Shown one piece after another: positions 9,623 through 19,300 of a stretch of DNA of 64,000 nucleotides. The first letter of the stretch is position 1. Each line of letters opens with the position of its first letter. Under the pieces are notes generated by a model. That model did not search any database, was not told the DNA's origin, and saw nothing but the letters and a program-made list of their open reading frames with translations. This stretch comes from Lysobacter luteus. Lineage in GTDB: Bacteria > Pseudomonadota > Gammaproteobacteria > Xanthomonadales > Xanthomonadaceae. The stretch spans positions 2,704,594 to 2,768,593 of the forward strand of contig NZ_OU015430.1 in assembly GCF_907164845.1 (NCBI RefSeq), given 5' to 3'. Both the position numbers and the translations under genes were made by a program.

Positions 9623-12600
9623 TCAGGCCACCTGCACCACGCGCAGCGGATTTGCCCACTCGGCCAGCAGCTCCGCCTCGCGCGCCTTGGCCTTCTCCAG
9701 GTGCTCGTGCTTGACGTGGCCGTAGCCGCGGATGTGCTCGGGGATGCTGGCGATCTCGGCCGCCAGCCCGACGTTGCCGCGGTCGAGCGTGGCGAGCAGG
9801 CCGTCGACGGTGCGCAGGTAGTCCTCGACCAGGCGGCGCTCGGTCCGGCGCTCGGCGGTGTAGCCGAATACGTCGAATACGCTGCCGCGCAGCCGGCGCA
9901 GACCTGCCAGCGCGCGGAACGCGGTGAACACCCACGGGCCGAACTCGCGCTTGACCCCGCGCCCCTGCGCGTCCTTCCTGGCCAGCAGCGGCGGGGCGAG
10001 GTGGAACTTGAGCTTGAAGTCGCCCTCGAACTGCTGCTGCACGCGCCGCATGAAGTCGCCACTGGTGTACAGCCGCGCGACCTCGTACTCGTCCTTGTAG
10101 GCCATCAGCTTGAACGCGTAGCGCGCGACCGCTTCGGCCAGGTCGGTGCTGCCCGGTGCACGCTCGTGCTCGGCCTTGCGCACGCGGGCGACGAAGTCGG
10201 CATAGCGGCGGGCGTAGCCGGCGTCCTGGTAATCGGTCAGGAACGCCACGCGGCGCGCGATCACCTCGTCGAGCGAACGCGACAGGCGGGCGTCGTCGAG
10301 CGGCAGGAAGGCAACGTTGTCGGTGCCGGCGGCGTGCTCGGGCACGTGGCGCAGTTCGTCCTGCGCGGCGGTCGCGCGCGGCGCCGACGGGCTGCCGAAC
10401 TCATGGCCTTCCCACTGGCCGGCGCCGAGCATCGGCAGCGCGTGCGGGGTCGACTCGGCCGCGGTCGGCACGTTACGCACCAGTCCGGCCGCCTCGGCGA
10501 CGGCACGCGGGTCGACCACGGCCAGGCGGCCCCAGGCAAACGCGGCCTTGTTCTTGTCGATCGCCGCGCCGTTGAGTTCGACCGCGCGCATGATCGACTC
10601 CAGCGACAGCGGCACCAGCCCCTGCTGCCAGGCGTGGCCGAGGATGAACAGGTTCGACATGATCGCGTCGCCGAGCAGCGCGGTCGCCAGCTGGGTGGCG
10701 TCCACCACGTGGAGCTTGTCGACGGCCTGTTCCCCGCCGCCGAGCGCCTTGCGCACCGCGTCGATGATGTCGGTCGCCGGGAACTGCATGTCCGGGCGCG
10801 TCGTGAACGACCCCGGCATCGCCTCGTAGCTGTTGAGCACGACGGTCGAGCGACCGCCGCGGATCTTCGACAGCGCCCAGTAGTCGTTGACCACCACCAT
10901 GTCGCAGCCCAGCACCAGGTCCGCCTCGCCCGCGGCAATGCGCACTGCGTGGATGTCGGCCGGGGTGTTGGCGATGCGGATGTGGGTGGTGACCGCGCCA
11001 CCCTTCTGGGCCAGGCCGGTCTGGTCGAGCACGGTCGCGCCCTTGCCTTCCAGGTGCCCGGCCATGCCGAGCAACGCGCCGATGGTGACCACGCCGGTGC
11101 CGCCGACGCCGGTGATGAGGATGTTCCAGGGCCTGTCGAGCGCCGGCAGGACCGGCATCGGCAGGTCGGCGAGCAGGTCCTTCGCGCCGCTGCCCTTCTT
11201 CTTGCGCAGCGCACCGCCTTCGACGGTCACGAAGCTCGGGCAGAAGCCTTCGACGCAGCTGTAGTCCTTGTTGCAATTCGACTGGTCGATCTCGCGCTTG
11301 CGGCCGAACTCCGTCTCCTTCGGCAGCACCGACACGCAGAACGACTTCTTCCCGCAATCACCGCAGCCTTCGCACACCAGCGAGTTGACCATGACGCGCT
11401 TTTGCGGATCGACCATCTTGCCGCGCTTGCGGCGGCGACGCTTTTCGGTCGCACAGGTCTGGTCATAGATCAGCACCGACGTACCCTTGACCTCGCGCAG
11501 ACGCTTCTGCACGTCGTCGATGTGCTTGCGGTCCTCGAACTCGACGCCATTCGGGAAGAGCGAGCGGTCGCTCCACTTGGCGATGTCGTCGGACACCACC
11601 ACGATCGCCTGCACGCCTTCGCTGCGCACCTGCTGGGCGATCTGCGGGACGCTGAGCTGGCCGTCGACCGGCTGCCCGCCGGTCATCGCCACCGCGTCGT
11701 TGTAGAGGATCTTGTAGGTGATGTTGACCCCGGCGGCGACCGCCTGCCGGATCGCCAGCGAACCGGAGTGGAAGTAGGTGCCGTCGCCGAGGTTCTGGAA
11801 AACGTGCGCGGTGTCGGTGAACGCCGCCTGCCCGGCCCAGGTCACGCCTTCGCCGCCCATGTGGGTGTAGGTGTCGGTGCTGCGGTCCATCCACGTGACC
11901 ATGTAATGGCAACCGATGCCGCCCAGGGCGCGGGAGCCTTCGGGCACCACGGTCGAGGTGTTGTGCGGGCAGCCCGAGCAATAGTGCGGAACGCGCGGGA
12001 AGTTCGCCCGCGGCAGCGCCAGCTCGGCTTCCTTCTGCGCCATCCACTGCAGCACGTTGTCCATGCGCTCGCTGGCGCCGGCATCGAGTGCGATGTTCTT
12101 CTGGATGCGCCGTCCGATCACGCCGGCGATCGTCGCCGGGGTCAGCTCGCCGGTGCTCGGCAGGATCCACGCGCCGGACTCGTCGTACTTGCCGATGATG
12201 CTGGGGCGAGCGCCACCGAAGTCGGCATCGGCCCAGTTGTACATCGACTCCTTCATCTGGTTCTCGATGAAGGCGTGCTTCTCCTCCACCACCAGGATGT
12301 CGGACAGGCCGCGCACGAAGTTGCGCAGGCCGACCGGCTCCAGCGGCCAGGTCATGCCGACCTTGTAGACGCGGATGCCGAGGTCGGAGCAGGCGCGCTC
12401 GTCTAGGCCGAGGTACTCCAGCGCGGTCAGCACGTCGAGGTAGGACTTGCCGGTGGTGATGATGCCCAGCTTCGGCGCCGGCGAATCGATCACGATGCGG
12501 TCGATCCGGTTGGCCCGCGCGAACGCCTGCGCGGCCTTGACCGCGTAACGGTGAAGGCGCATCTCCTGGTCCATCGGCGGGTCGGGCCAGCGGATGTTGA

Positions 12601-13360
12601 GGCCGCCGGGCGGCATGTCGAAGTCATCCGGCGTGACGATCTGCAAGGCCAGCGGATTGACGTCGACCGAGGCCGACGACTCGACCGTCTCGGCGATCGT
12701 CTTGAAGCCGATCCAGCGGCCGGTGTAGCGCGACATCGCCCAGCCGATCGCGCCCATGTCGAGGATGTCCTGCACCCCGGCCGGGTTGAGGATCGGCATC
12801 ATCGCGCTGGTGAACTCGCCTTCCGAGCCGTGCGGCAGGGTCGACGAACGGCACGCGTGGTCGTCGGCCGCCAGCGCGAGCACGCCGCCCAGGGGCGCAG
12901 TGCCGGCGGCGTTGGCGTGCTTGAACACGTCGCCGCTGCGATCCACGCCCGGGCCCTTGCCGTACCACATGCCGAACACGCCCTGGTGCCTGGCGCCCGG
13001 GAACAGCCCGGTCTGCTGGGTGCCCCAGACCATGGTCGCGCCGAGGTCCTCGTTCAGGCCGGGCGCGAACTTCACGCCGGCCGCCTCGAGGTGCTTCTTC
13101 GCCCGCCACAGCTCGAGGTCGAAGCCGCCCAGCGGGCTGCCGCGGTAGCCGGAGATGAAGCCGGCGGTGTCGAGCCCGGCGGCCTGGTCGCGCAGCCGCT
13201 GCATCAGCGGCAGCCGCACCAGCGCCTGCACGCCCGACAGGTAGATCCGGCCGGACTCGCGGCTGTACTTGTGGTCGAGGCTGTAGTCGGGGTCGACCAC
13301 GGACGAGGTCAGGGAGGTGTTCGCCGAGGACGGCGAACTGAGTTCGGCGGTGCTGGTCAT
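9623..13360 (-). CDS. Fused indolepyruvate ferredoxin oxidoreductase-type 2-oxoacid oxidoreductase
   Basis: The 1245-aa single chain joins the thiamine-diphosphate half (ISGYRGSPLGGFD near residue 65; the YCSGCPHNTST and GGIGCHYM blocks) to a gamma-type domain (ITGVGGTGVVTIGALL) and a C-terminal extension. A cysteine cluster, CEGCGDCGKKSFC then SCVEGFC, lies between them and suggests an iron-sulfur site. The family oxidatively decarboxylates aryl- or branched-chain 2-oxoacids to acyl-CoA. Fused, long versions occur in aerobic proteobacteria. The ATG at 13360 gives the usual short Ser/Thr-rich leader before DYSLDHKYSRESG. It is monocistronic, with its own divergent promoter region toward 13519. 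Confidence 0.88.
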   Translation of the reverse strand: MTSTAELSSPSSANTSLTSSVVDPDYSLDHKYSRESGRIYLSGVQALVRLPLMQRLRDQAAGLDTAGFISGYRGSPLGGFDLELWRAKKHLEAAGVKFAPGLNEDLGATMVWGTQQTGLFPGARHQGVFGMWYGKGPGVDRSGDVFKHANAAGTAPLGGVLALAADDHACRSSTLPHGSEGEFTSAMMPILNPAGVQDILDMGAIGWAMSRYTGRWIGFKTIAETVESSASVDVNPLALQIVTPDDFDMPPGGLNIRWPDPPMDQEMRLHRYAVKAAQAFARANRIDRIVIDSPAPKLGIITTGKSYLDVLTALEYLGLDERACSDLGIRVYKVGMTWPLEPVGLRNFVRGLSDILVVEEKHAFIENQMKESMYNWADADFGGARPSIIGKYDESGAWILPSTGELTPATIAGVIGRRIQKNIALDAGASERMDNVLQWMAQKEAELALPRANFPRVPHYCSGCPHNTSTVVPEGSRALGGIGCHYMVTWMDRSTDTYTHMGGEGVTWAGQAAFTDTAHVFQNLGDGTYFHSGSLAIRQAVAAGVNITYKILYNDAVAMTGGQPVDGQLSVPQIAQQVRSEGVQAIVVVSDDIAKWSDRSLFPNGVEFEDRKHIDDVQKRLREVKGTSVLIYDQTCATEKRRRRKRGKMVDPQKRVMVNSLVCEGCGDCGKKSFCVSVLPKETEFGRKREIDQSNCNKDYSCVEGFCPSFVTVEGGALRKKKGSGAKDLLADLPMPVLPALDRPWNILITGVGGTGVVTIGALLGMAGHLEGKGATVLDQTGLAQKGGAVTTHIRIANTPADIHAVRIAAGEADLVLGCDMVVVNDYWALSKIRGGRSTVVLNSYEAMPGSFTTRPDMQFPATDIIDAVRKALGGGEQAVDKLHVVDATQLATALLGDAIMSNLFILGHAWQQGLVPLSLESIMRAVELNGAAIDKNKAAFAWGRLAVVDPRAVAEAAGLVRNVPTAAESTPHALPMLGAGQWEGHEFGSPSAPRATAAQDELRHVPEHAAGTDNVAFLPLDDARLSRSLDEVIARRVAFLTDYQDAGYARRYADFVARVRKAEHERAPGSTDLAEAVARYAFKLMAYKDEYEVARLYTSGDFMRRVQQQFEGDFKLKFHLAPPLLARKDAQGRGVKREFGPWVFTAFRALAGLRRLRGSVFDVFGYTAERRTERRLVEDYLRTVDGLLATLDRGNVGLAAEIASIPEHIRGYGHVKHEHLEKAKAREAELLAEWANPLRVVQVA

Positions 13361-13518
13361 GCGTGGCTCCGGCGCGGCCGGGGCCGCGGGGTGGCTGCGA
13401 AAAGGTGAATGGGCGGTTGGCGCGCAAACCGCCGGGCAAAGCCCCGGGAGTGTAGCAGCGGGCCTGCAGCGCCCGCCGGCCGGAGGTACCATGGGCGGGC
13501 AATACAGGGGGATTACCG

Positions 13519-14163
13519 ATGCACCACTTCCACAAACTGCTCTTCGCCGTGCTCGCCTTCTGCGCCACGGCGGGTTTCGCCTTCGCCCAGACCGCACCGC
13601 TGGTGCCGACCGCCGAGTTCTATTTCGACGAGGACGCGCGCACCACCCGCACCATCGAGTCGCAGTCCGGCAGCGGCGAGGCGCTCGTGCAGGCACTGCT
13701 GAAATCGATCCAGCGCAATCCGCGCTCCAAGGCCGACATCGCCCAGCTCGCGCACGTCGCGATGGCCGGTGGCCGCCCCGAGCTCGGCCACGAGCTCTAC
13801 GGCCGCGTGCTGGGCCAGATGGACTCCAACGACGGCCTGTACCGCGCCGTGTTGTGGAACTACGGCTGGGACCTGTTCCGCACCGGCGACGCCGCTGGCG
13901 CGCTCGCCCAATGGGACACCCTGCGCAAGTCGCGCAACATCAATGCCACCTGGATGCCGGCCACGTTCGCACTGGCGTTGTGGGAGCTCGACCGCCGCGA
14001 CGAGGCGGTGCAGTGGTATGCGGCGGCCGTGCGCAGCGAGCCCGCGCGCTGGACCGGCGCCGACCAGTACGAGGCGCTGCTGCCGGACTGGCGCGAGCAG
14101 GAGCGCGCGACCCTGGCGGAGATCCAGCAGGCCTGGCAGGCCGATCCGCCCGCCTGGCGCTGA
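13519..14163 (+). CDS. Exported TPR-like protein, unknown function
   Basis: The 214-aa protein has a clear signal peptide cleaved near AFAQ (residue ~24). The rest is helical with degenerate tetratricopeptide-like pairs: LYGRVLGQMDSNDGLYRAVLW, then WDLFRTGDAAGALAQWDTL and WELDRRDEAVQWYAAAV. It ends with a Trp-rich tail. Such repeats usually bind partner proteins in the periplasm. A GGGGG ribosome-binding site lies about seven bases before the ATG. A strong intrinsic terminator follows, so the gene is probably transcribed alone. I know no assigned function for this family. Confidence 0.7.
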   Translation: MHHFHKLLFAVLAFCATAGFAFAQTAPLVPTAEFYFDEDARTTRTIESQSGSGEALVQALLKSIQRNPRSKADIAQLAHVAMAGGRPELGHELYGRVLGQMDSNDGLYRAVLWNYGWDLFRTGDAAGALAQWDTLRKSRNINATWMPATFALALWELDRRDEAVQWYAAAVRSEPARWTGADQYEALLPDWREQERATLAEIQQAWQADPPAWR

Positions 14164-14175
14164 GCCACGCACCGC

Positions 14176-14206
14176 ACGAAGACCCGGCCCCGGCCGGGTT
14201 TTTCGT
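14176..14206 (+). terminator. Intrinsic terminator after the TPR-like gene
   Basis: CCCGGCC-CC-GGCCGGG forms a perfect 7-bp hairpin with a two-base loop at 14183-14198, followed by TTTTT. The flanking ACGAA/TTCGT can extend the stem. It separates the TPR-like gene from the signalling cluster that starts at 14333. Confidence 0.8.
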
Positions 14207-14332
14207 ATCCGCGCTGCGCGCTGCGGGCGCGCTCGCCGGGTCCGGCGGATTGGGTCTAAAGTGCGGTGGCTGGTCCGGCGCGACAGCACGGGGCGGCACC
14301 ACGGGGGACGGCGGCAGGATCGAGGGGATGGG

Positions 14333-15529
14333 ATGTCCATATCGGCACTGAGCGTGATGGTGGTCGAGGACCACGGCTTCCAACGCCGGATGGCGTTGCG
14401 GCTGCTGGAAAACCTCGGCATTGCCGGCGTGAGCGACGCCGCCGACGGCCGTTCGGCGCTGCAGTTGCTGTCGTCGCGCGACGAGCCCCCGGACGTGGTG
14501 ATGGTCGACCTCGACATGCCGGGCATGGACGGCATCGAGTTCATCGGCCACGTCGCGCAGCGGCGGCTGGCGCGGGCGGTGCTGGTGGTCAGTGCGCTGG
14601 ACCCGGCCCTGCTCAATACCGTGCAGACGATGGCGCGCGCGTACGGGCTGCGCGTGCTGGGCAGCGTGGAGAAGCCGCTGACCGCCGAGAAGCTCGCGGC
14701 CGCGCTGACCACCTACGGGGATCTGCTGGGCGACGACGAGGTCGACGAGCCGGTCGAGATCAGCGCCACCGCGATCCGCGAGGCGCTGGCACGCGGCGAG
14801 ATCCGACCGTGGTTCCAGCCGCAGGTCGAGTTCGGCAACGGCAAGGCGGTCGCCGTGGAAGCGCTCGCGCGCTGGGTCCGGCCCGACGGCCAGGTGGTGC
14901 GGCCGCAGAGCTTCATCGGCCTGCTTGAACGCGAAGGCCTGGCCGACCCGTTGGCCGACCTGATGCTGGAGCAGGCCTGCCAGTGGAAACGCCGGTGGGA
15001 CCTGGAAGGCCTGCGGCTCAACGTGTCGGTCAACATTTCGCCAACCAGCCTGGCCGACCCGACCGCGGCCGACCGCTACCAGCGCATCGTCCAGGCGCAA
15101 AACGTCGACCCGGCCGAGGTGGTGCTGGAACTGACCGAAAGCTCGGTGATGGCCGACGCCGCGCGCGCGCTGAGCGTGCTCGCGCGGCTGCGGCTGAAGG
15201 GTTTCGGCCTGTCGATCGACGACTTCGGCACCGGCTATTCCTCGCTCGCGCAGCTGTCGCATATACCGTTCACCGAGCTCAAGATCGACCAGGGCTTCGT
15301 CGCCGGCGCGTGGCAGCAACCGCGCAAGCGCGCGGTGGTCGAAGCCAGCCTGGACCTGGCGCGCAAGCTCGGGCTCGAAGTGGTTGCCGAGGGCGTGGCC
15401 ACCGTGGAGGACTGGCAGATGCTGGCCGACCTGGGCTGCAGCATGGCGCAGGGGTACCTGATCGCGCCGCCGGTGGCGCCGGAAGACCTGCCGCGGGTAC
15501 TTGCACAGTGGCGGCGACCGGAGCCCTGA
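14333..15529 (+). CDS. REC-EAL response regulator, probable c-di-GMP phosphodiesterase
   Basis: The 398-aa protein has an N-terminal receiver domain with phosphoacceptor Asp59 (VDLDMPGMDG) and a C-terminal EAL domain (about residues 145-395). All EAL residues I checked are present: EALARW (Glu176), NVSVNISP, LELTES, DDFGTGYSSL, LKIDQGF and VAEGVAT. It should hydrolyse c-di-GMP under control of receiver phosphorylation, like VieA-type regulators. Start: GAGGGG lies just before the ATG at 14333; open frame continues upstream through the previous gene but is only a shadow. The hybrid kinase gene begins four bases after its stop, so the two are almost surely partners. Confidence 0.9.
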   Translation: MSISALSVMVVEDHGFQRRMALRLLENLGIAGVSDAADGRSALQLLSSRDEPPDVVMVDLDMPGMDGIEFIGHVAQRRLARAVLVVSALDPALLNTVQTMARAYGLRVLGSVEKPLTAEKLAAALTTYGDLLGDDEVDEPVEISATAIREALARGEIRPWFQPQVEFGNGKAVAVEALARWVRPDGQVVRPQSFIGLLEREGLADPLADLMLEQACQWKRRWDLEGLRLNVSVNISPTSLADPTAADRYQRIVQAQNVDPAEVVLELTESSVMADAARALSVLARLRLKGFGLSIDDFGTGYSSLAQLSHIPFTELKIDQGFVAGAWQQPRKRAVVEASLDLARKLGLEVVAEGVATVEDWQMLADLGCSMAQGYLIAPPVAPEDLPRVLAQWRRPEP

Positions 15530-15533
15530 GCAG

Positions 15534-18080
15534 ATGTCCGACGCGCCCGCGACGCGATCGACAGGACGCTGGCGGGCGCGGTTGGGTGGGCTGAGCATCC
15601 GCCACCAGTTGTTGGCGCTGTTCGGGCTGTTCCTGCTGGCCGGCGCGACCGTGCTGGTTATCGACGAGGTTGCCCAGTACCACGCGCGGCAGTCGCTGCT
15701 CGCGCTCAAGGACGACTCGCTGTTGCGGATGCGGCGCCTGAAGGCGGTCTCGGATGCCTACGGGCTGGACGTCGTCGACACCACCTTTCGCGTGCGCAAC
15801 AACCTGATCACGTGGCAGGACGGTGTGGCGGTGGTCGACGATGCGAACGCCCGCATCGCGCGTGACTGGAGTGCATTGAAGGCGATGCCGCGGAGCACCG
15901 CGCAGCAGCGCCTGTTCGCGGAGGTCGAAGCCCATCGATCGGTCGCCGACGCCGCGATGGCGCAACTGCGCGCGATCCTGCTTGCGCGCGACATCGACGC
16001 GCTGGGCCGCTTTGCCGACACCGCGCTGTACCCGGCGATCGACCCGGTCACCCAGCGCATCCAGGCGCTGTCGGACCTGGCGATGGTGCAAGCCGACAGC
16101 CTCGTGCGGGCCGACCTGGCACGCAACCGCCAGGTCAGCCTGCTGCGCATCGCGGTGTCGTTGCTGGCACTGCTGGTGGCGACGCTGGTCGGCCGGGTGG
16201 TGCTGCGCAACGCCTACCACGGTGTCGAGGCGTTGACCTTCCTTGCCCGACGGATGCGCGAGCACGACTACACCGCGATGCCGCGGCACGTGCCGCGCGG
16301 CGAGCTCGCCACGGTGATGGAAGCGTTCACCGACATGCGGCGGGACGTGCTTGCCTTCGAGACCGAGCTGATCGACCAGCTCGCCCGCAACGAGTCCACA
16401 CTCGACGCCAACCGGCGGTTGCAGGACGAGCTGCGCGCGAGCGAGGCGCGCGCGCAGGCGGCCAACCACGCCAAGTCGGCGTTCCTGGCGGCGATGAGCC
16501 ACGAGATCCGCACCCCGATGATCGGCGTGACCGGCATGATCGAAGTGCTCGCCCACACCCGGCTGGCGCCCGACCAGCGCCACGCGCTCAACATCATCCA
16601 GCAGTCGTCGCAGTCGCTGCTGCAGATCATCGGCGACATCCTCGACTTCTCGAAGATCGAGGCCGACCGGCTGGAGCTGGCACCCGAACCGCTGCGCCTG
16701 GACGCCCTGATCAGCGCCACCGTCGCCAACTACAGCGGCGCCGCGTCCAGCAAGGGACTCGGGCTGGAGTGCACGATCGACCCGCGGATCGCGCCGGCCT
16801 ACCTGGCCGACCCGCTCCGGCTGCGGCAGGTGCTGTCCAACTTCCTGTCCAACGCGATCAAGTTCACCGAGCAGGGCGGGGTGCAGGTGGCGCTGGAATG
16901 GCTCGGCGAGGCGGCGGACGGCAACGCCGACGACGTGCCGCGCGACCGGCTCGCGCTGCGGGTCACCGACACCGGCATCGGCATTGCCCCCGAGGCGCAG
17001 GGGCGGCTGTTCCAGCCCTTCAGCCAGGCCGAGGGCGACACCACCCGACGGTTCGGCGGGACCGGCCTGGGACTGGTGATCAGCGAGCGGCTCGCGCGGC
17101 TGATGGGTGGCGAGGTGCGCATGGACAGCACGCCCGGCCATGGGACGACGATGCACCTCTCGCTGGTCCTGCCGCGCGCGCGGGTGGAGGACGTCGCCGC
17201 CGAGCCGGCCGCCGACGCCGCGCCCGTGGTGTTCAGCGCGCGTCCTGTGCCGGACACCGCACGCGCCGAGCGCGAGCGCAGCCTCGTGCTGCTGGCCGAC
17301 GACCATCCGACCAACCGGCTGGTGATCGCACGCCAGCTGGCGCTGGCCGGCTACGCCAGCGAATCGGCCGAGGATGGCGTCGAGGCACTGGAGCGCTGGC
17401 GCAGCGGCCGTTACGCGCTGCTGCTGTCGGACGTGCACATGCCGCGGCTGGACGGCTACCGGCTCGCCCGCGCGATCCGCGAGGAAGAAGCCCGCGACGG
17501 CCTGGTCCGAACGCCGATCGTGGCCCTGACCGCGTCGGCACTGAAAGGCGAAGCCGAGCGCTGTCTCGGCGCCGGCATGGACGACTACCTCGCAAAGCCC
17601 GTCTCGGTGCCGGTGCTGCAGGCGTGCCTGCAACGCTGGCTGCCCCACACCGCCGGCGCGGGCACCGACACCGGCGCGCCGGACGCAGCCGCGGGACCGG
17701 CGGTCGACACCACGCCCCAGGACGCGCCGGCGCTCGATGACCACACGCTCGATGCCCTGACCGGTGGCGACCCCGCCGAGGCACGCCTGCTGCTCGAGGA
17801 CTTCCTGGCCAGTACCCGCCAGGACCTCGCCGAGCTCGATGACGCCCTGGCCGCCGGCGAAGCGGCCGGACTGGCGCGCCAGGCACACAAGGTGAAGGGT
17901 GCGGCGCGGCTGGTCGGCGCGACCGCACTGGCCGACGCCGCCGCGGCGCTCGAGGCCGCGGTGCGCAGCGACGATGGCGCCCCCGGCGGCGCTGTCGACG
18001 ACGGCCGCAACGAAGCGCTCGCGGCGCGGCTCCACGTCGCCGCCCGGCAACTCGAACGGCACGCTGCCTCCCTTCGCTGA
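15534..18080 (+). CDS. Hybrid sensor histidine kinase (HK-REC-HPt)
   Basis: The 848-aa inner-membrane kinase has two membrane helices (about residues 22-42 and 202-222) around a ~160-residue helical periplasmic sensor. They are followed by a HAMP-like linker, a HisKA domain with His323 (MSHEIRTPM), an HATPase domain ([15 protein letters not shown]), a receiver domain with Asp633 ([12 protein letters not shown]) and an HPt domain with His785 ([13 protein letters not shown]). This is the BvgS/ArcB-type four-step relay layout, so the final phosphoryl group can pass from His785 to an outside receiver. The adjacent REC-EAL protein is the obvious acceptor. The ATG at 15534 follows the upstream stop by four bases. 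Confidence 0.92.
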   Translation: MSDAPATRSTGRWRARLGGLSIRHQLLALFGLFLLAGATVLVIDEVAQYHARQSLLALKDDSLLRMRRLKAVSDAYGLDVVDTTFRVRNNLITWQDGVAVVDDANARIARDWSALKAMPRSTAQQRLFAEVEAHRSVADAAMAQLRAILLARDIDALGRFADTALYPAIDPVTQRIQALSDLAMVQADSLVRADLARNRQVSLLRIAVSLLALLVATLVGRVVLRNAYHGVEALTFLARRMREHDYTAMPRHVPRGELATVMEAFTDMRRDVLAFETELIDQLARNESTLDANRRLQDELRASEARAQAANHAKSAFLAAMSHEIRTPMIGVTGMIEVLAHTRLAPDQRHALNIIQQSSQSLLQIIGDILDFSKIEADRLELAPEPLRLDALISATVANYSGAASSKGLGLECTIDPRIAPAYLADPLRLRQVLSNFLSNAIKFTEQGGVQVALEWLGEAADGNADDVPRDRLALRVTDTGIGIAPEAQGRLFQPFSQAEGDTTRRFGGTGLGLVISERLARLMGGEVRMDSTPGHGTTMHLSLVLPRARVEDVAAEPAADAAPVVFSARPVPDTARAERERSLVLLADDHPTNRLVIARQLALAGYASESAEDGVEALERWRSGRYALLLSDVHMPRLDGYRLARAIREEEARDGLVRTPIVALTASALKGEAERCLGAGMDDYLAKPVSVPVLQACLQRWLPHTAGAGTDTGAPDAAAGPAVDTTPQDAPALDDHTLDALTGGDPAEARLLLEDFLASTRQDLAELDDALAAGEAAGLARQAHKVKGAARLVGATALADAAAALEAAVRSDDGAPGGAVDDGRNEALAARLHVAARQLERHAASLR

Positions 18081-18159
18081 CCGCATCGACACCACCGTGG
18101 CGGACGCGGTGTACGCTGCGGCTTCCACTGCTCTCTGCGCAGCCTCACAGGGGACCCGC

Positions 18160-18789
18160 ATGAAGACCGTGCTCGTGGCCAGTTCGAAGGGTGGCGCCGG
18201 CAAGACCACCATCGCCACCCACCTCGCCGCCCACGCGGCCGTCGACGGACGCAACACCGTGCTGGTCGACGCCGACCCGCAGGGTTCCTCCACCCGCTGG
18301 GCCCGGCGGCGCGCCGACATGGACAGCGCGGTGCTGCCGCTCGACGGCACCCGTGGCAAGGGGTGGCGGGCACAGCTGCCCGCCGGCACCGAGCAGGTGG
18401 TCATCGACGCGGCCGCCGGCGCGATGGCCGCCGACCTCGCTCCCTTCCTGGAGACCGCCGACGCGGTGGTCGTCCCGGTGCTGCCGTCGACCATCGACAT
18501 CGAAGCCAGCGTCGACTTCCTCGACACGCTGGCGCGGCACCCGCGGGTGCGCCGCGGCGAGCTGCCGGTGGGGCTGGTTGCCAACCGCCTGCGCCCCTGG
18601 ACGAATGCCTCGCAGGATGTGGTCGGGCTGCTGCGGCGCTGGCCTTACCCGCTGGTCGCCCAGCTGCGCGACAGCCAGGCCTACGTGCTGCTGTGCGGGC
18701 TGGGCAAGAGCCTGTTCGACTACCATTCGGCGCAGATCCGGGAACACCAGGCCGACTGGCAACCGCTGCTCCGCTGGCTGAAGCGGTAA
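18160..18789 (+). CDS. ParA/MinD-family ATPase, orphan
   Basis: The 209-aa protein has a deviant Walker A motif (KGGAGKTT, with the signature lysine, residues 10-17), [12 protein letters not shown] as the switch/Walker A' region and VIDAAAG as Walker B. It is short, as in stand-alone ParA-like ATPases that position plasmids, chemotaxis arrays or secretion systems by binding membrane or nucleoid. No ParB-like gene or parS-like site is visible nearby. It lies 79 bases after the hybrid kinase and 34 bases before sixA on the same strand. A role in placing the neighbouring signalling proteins is conjecture. Confidence 0.85.
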   Translation: MKTVLVASSKGGAGKTTIATHLAAHAAVDGRNTVLVDADPQGSSTRWARRRADMDSAVLPLDGTRGKGWRAQLPAGTEQVVIDAAAGAMAADLAPFLETADAVVVPVLPSTIDIEASVDFLDTLARHPRVRRGELPVGLVANRLRPWTNASQDVVGLLRRWPYPLVAQLRDSQAYVLLCGLGKSLFDYHSAQIREHQADWQPLLRWLKR

Positions 18790-18823
18790 CCCTTTCCTTC
18801 CCCTTCCCTGCGAGCCCGATGCC

Positions 18824-19300
18824 ATGCGCGAACTGATCCTGCTGCGCCACGCCCACGCCGAACCGTCGCTGCCCGACCAGGCCGACATGGATCGGCCGCT
18901 GTCGGCTGAAGGAATCGCCGAGGCGGAGGCGGCCGGCCGCTGGCTGGCTTCGCAGAAGCTGGTGCCCGACTGCGTGCTGTGCTCGCCGTCGCGGCGCACC
19001 CGAGAGACGCTGGAAGCCGTGCTCGGCGTGGTCGGGTACGTCGAGCAGCGGGTCGAGGACTCCATCTACGAGGCGAGCCCGGGTTCCCTGATCGCACTGG
19101 CCGATGGGCACGTCGAGGTCGAGCGGCTGATGCTGGTCGGCCACAACCCGGGCCTGGAGCAACTGGCCGCGTTGCTGCACAGCGGTCAGTCCGGCGACTA
19201 CCGCGGGATGCCGCCGGCCGGCGTGGCGGTGCTGTCGCTGCCGGCCGGCGTCCCGCTGGAGCCGGGCATCGCCCAGCTCAGCGCTTTCTGGTGGCCGTGA
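18824..19300 (+). CDS. sixA: Phosphohistidine phosphatase SixA
   Basis: The 158-aa protein is a minimal histidine phosphatase: LLRHAHAE (catalytic His9), CSPSRRTRETLEAV and VGHNPGLEQLA, matching SixA in size and motifs. In Escherichia coli SixA removes phosphate from HPt domains (known for ArcB) and from the nitrogen phosphotransferase system. Here an HPt-bearing hybrid kinase is encoded two genes upstream, which makes it a candidate substrate (inference). The gene's TGA stop is overlapped by the GTG start of the yceI-like gene. Confidence 0.9.
   Translation: MRELILLRHAHAEPSLPDQADMDRPLSAEGIAEAEAAGRWLASQKLVPDCVLCSPSRRTRETLEAVLGVVGYVEQRVEDSIYEASPGSLIALADGHVEVERLMLVGHNPGLEQLAALLHSGQSGDYRGMPPAGVAVLSLPAGVPLEPGIAQLSAFWWP

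Noticed and set aside
9584..12406. 940-codon plus-strand open frame opposite the oxidoreductase
   Set aside because: It is antisense to conserved thiamine-diphosphate and Cys-cluster blocks and low in complexity.
15279..18584. 1101-codon minus-strand open frame opposite the hybrid kinase
   Set aside because: It is antisense to the HK-REC-HPt gene, whose catalytic motifs are intact. No plausible domains are in the antisense product.
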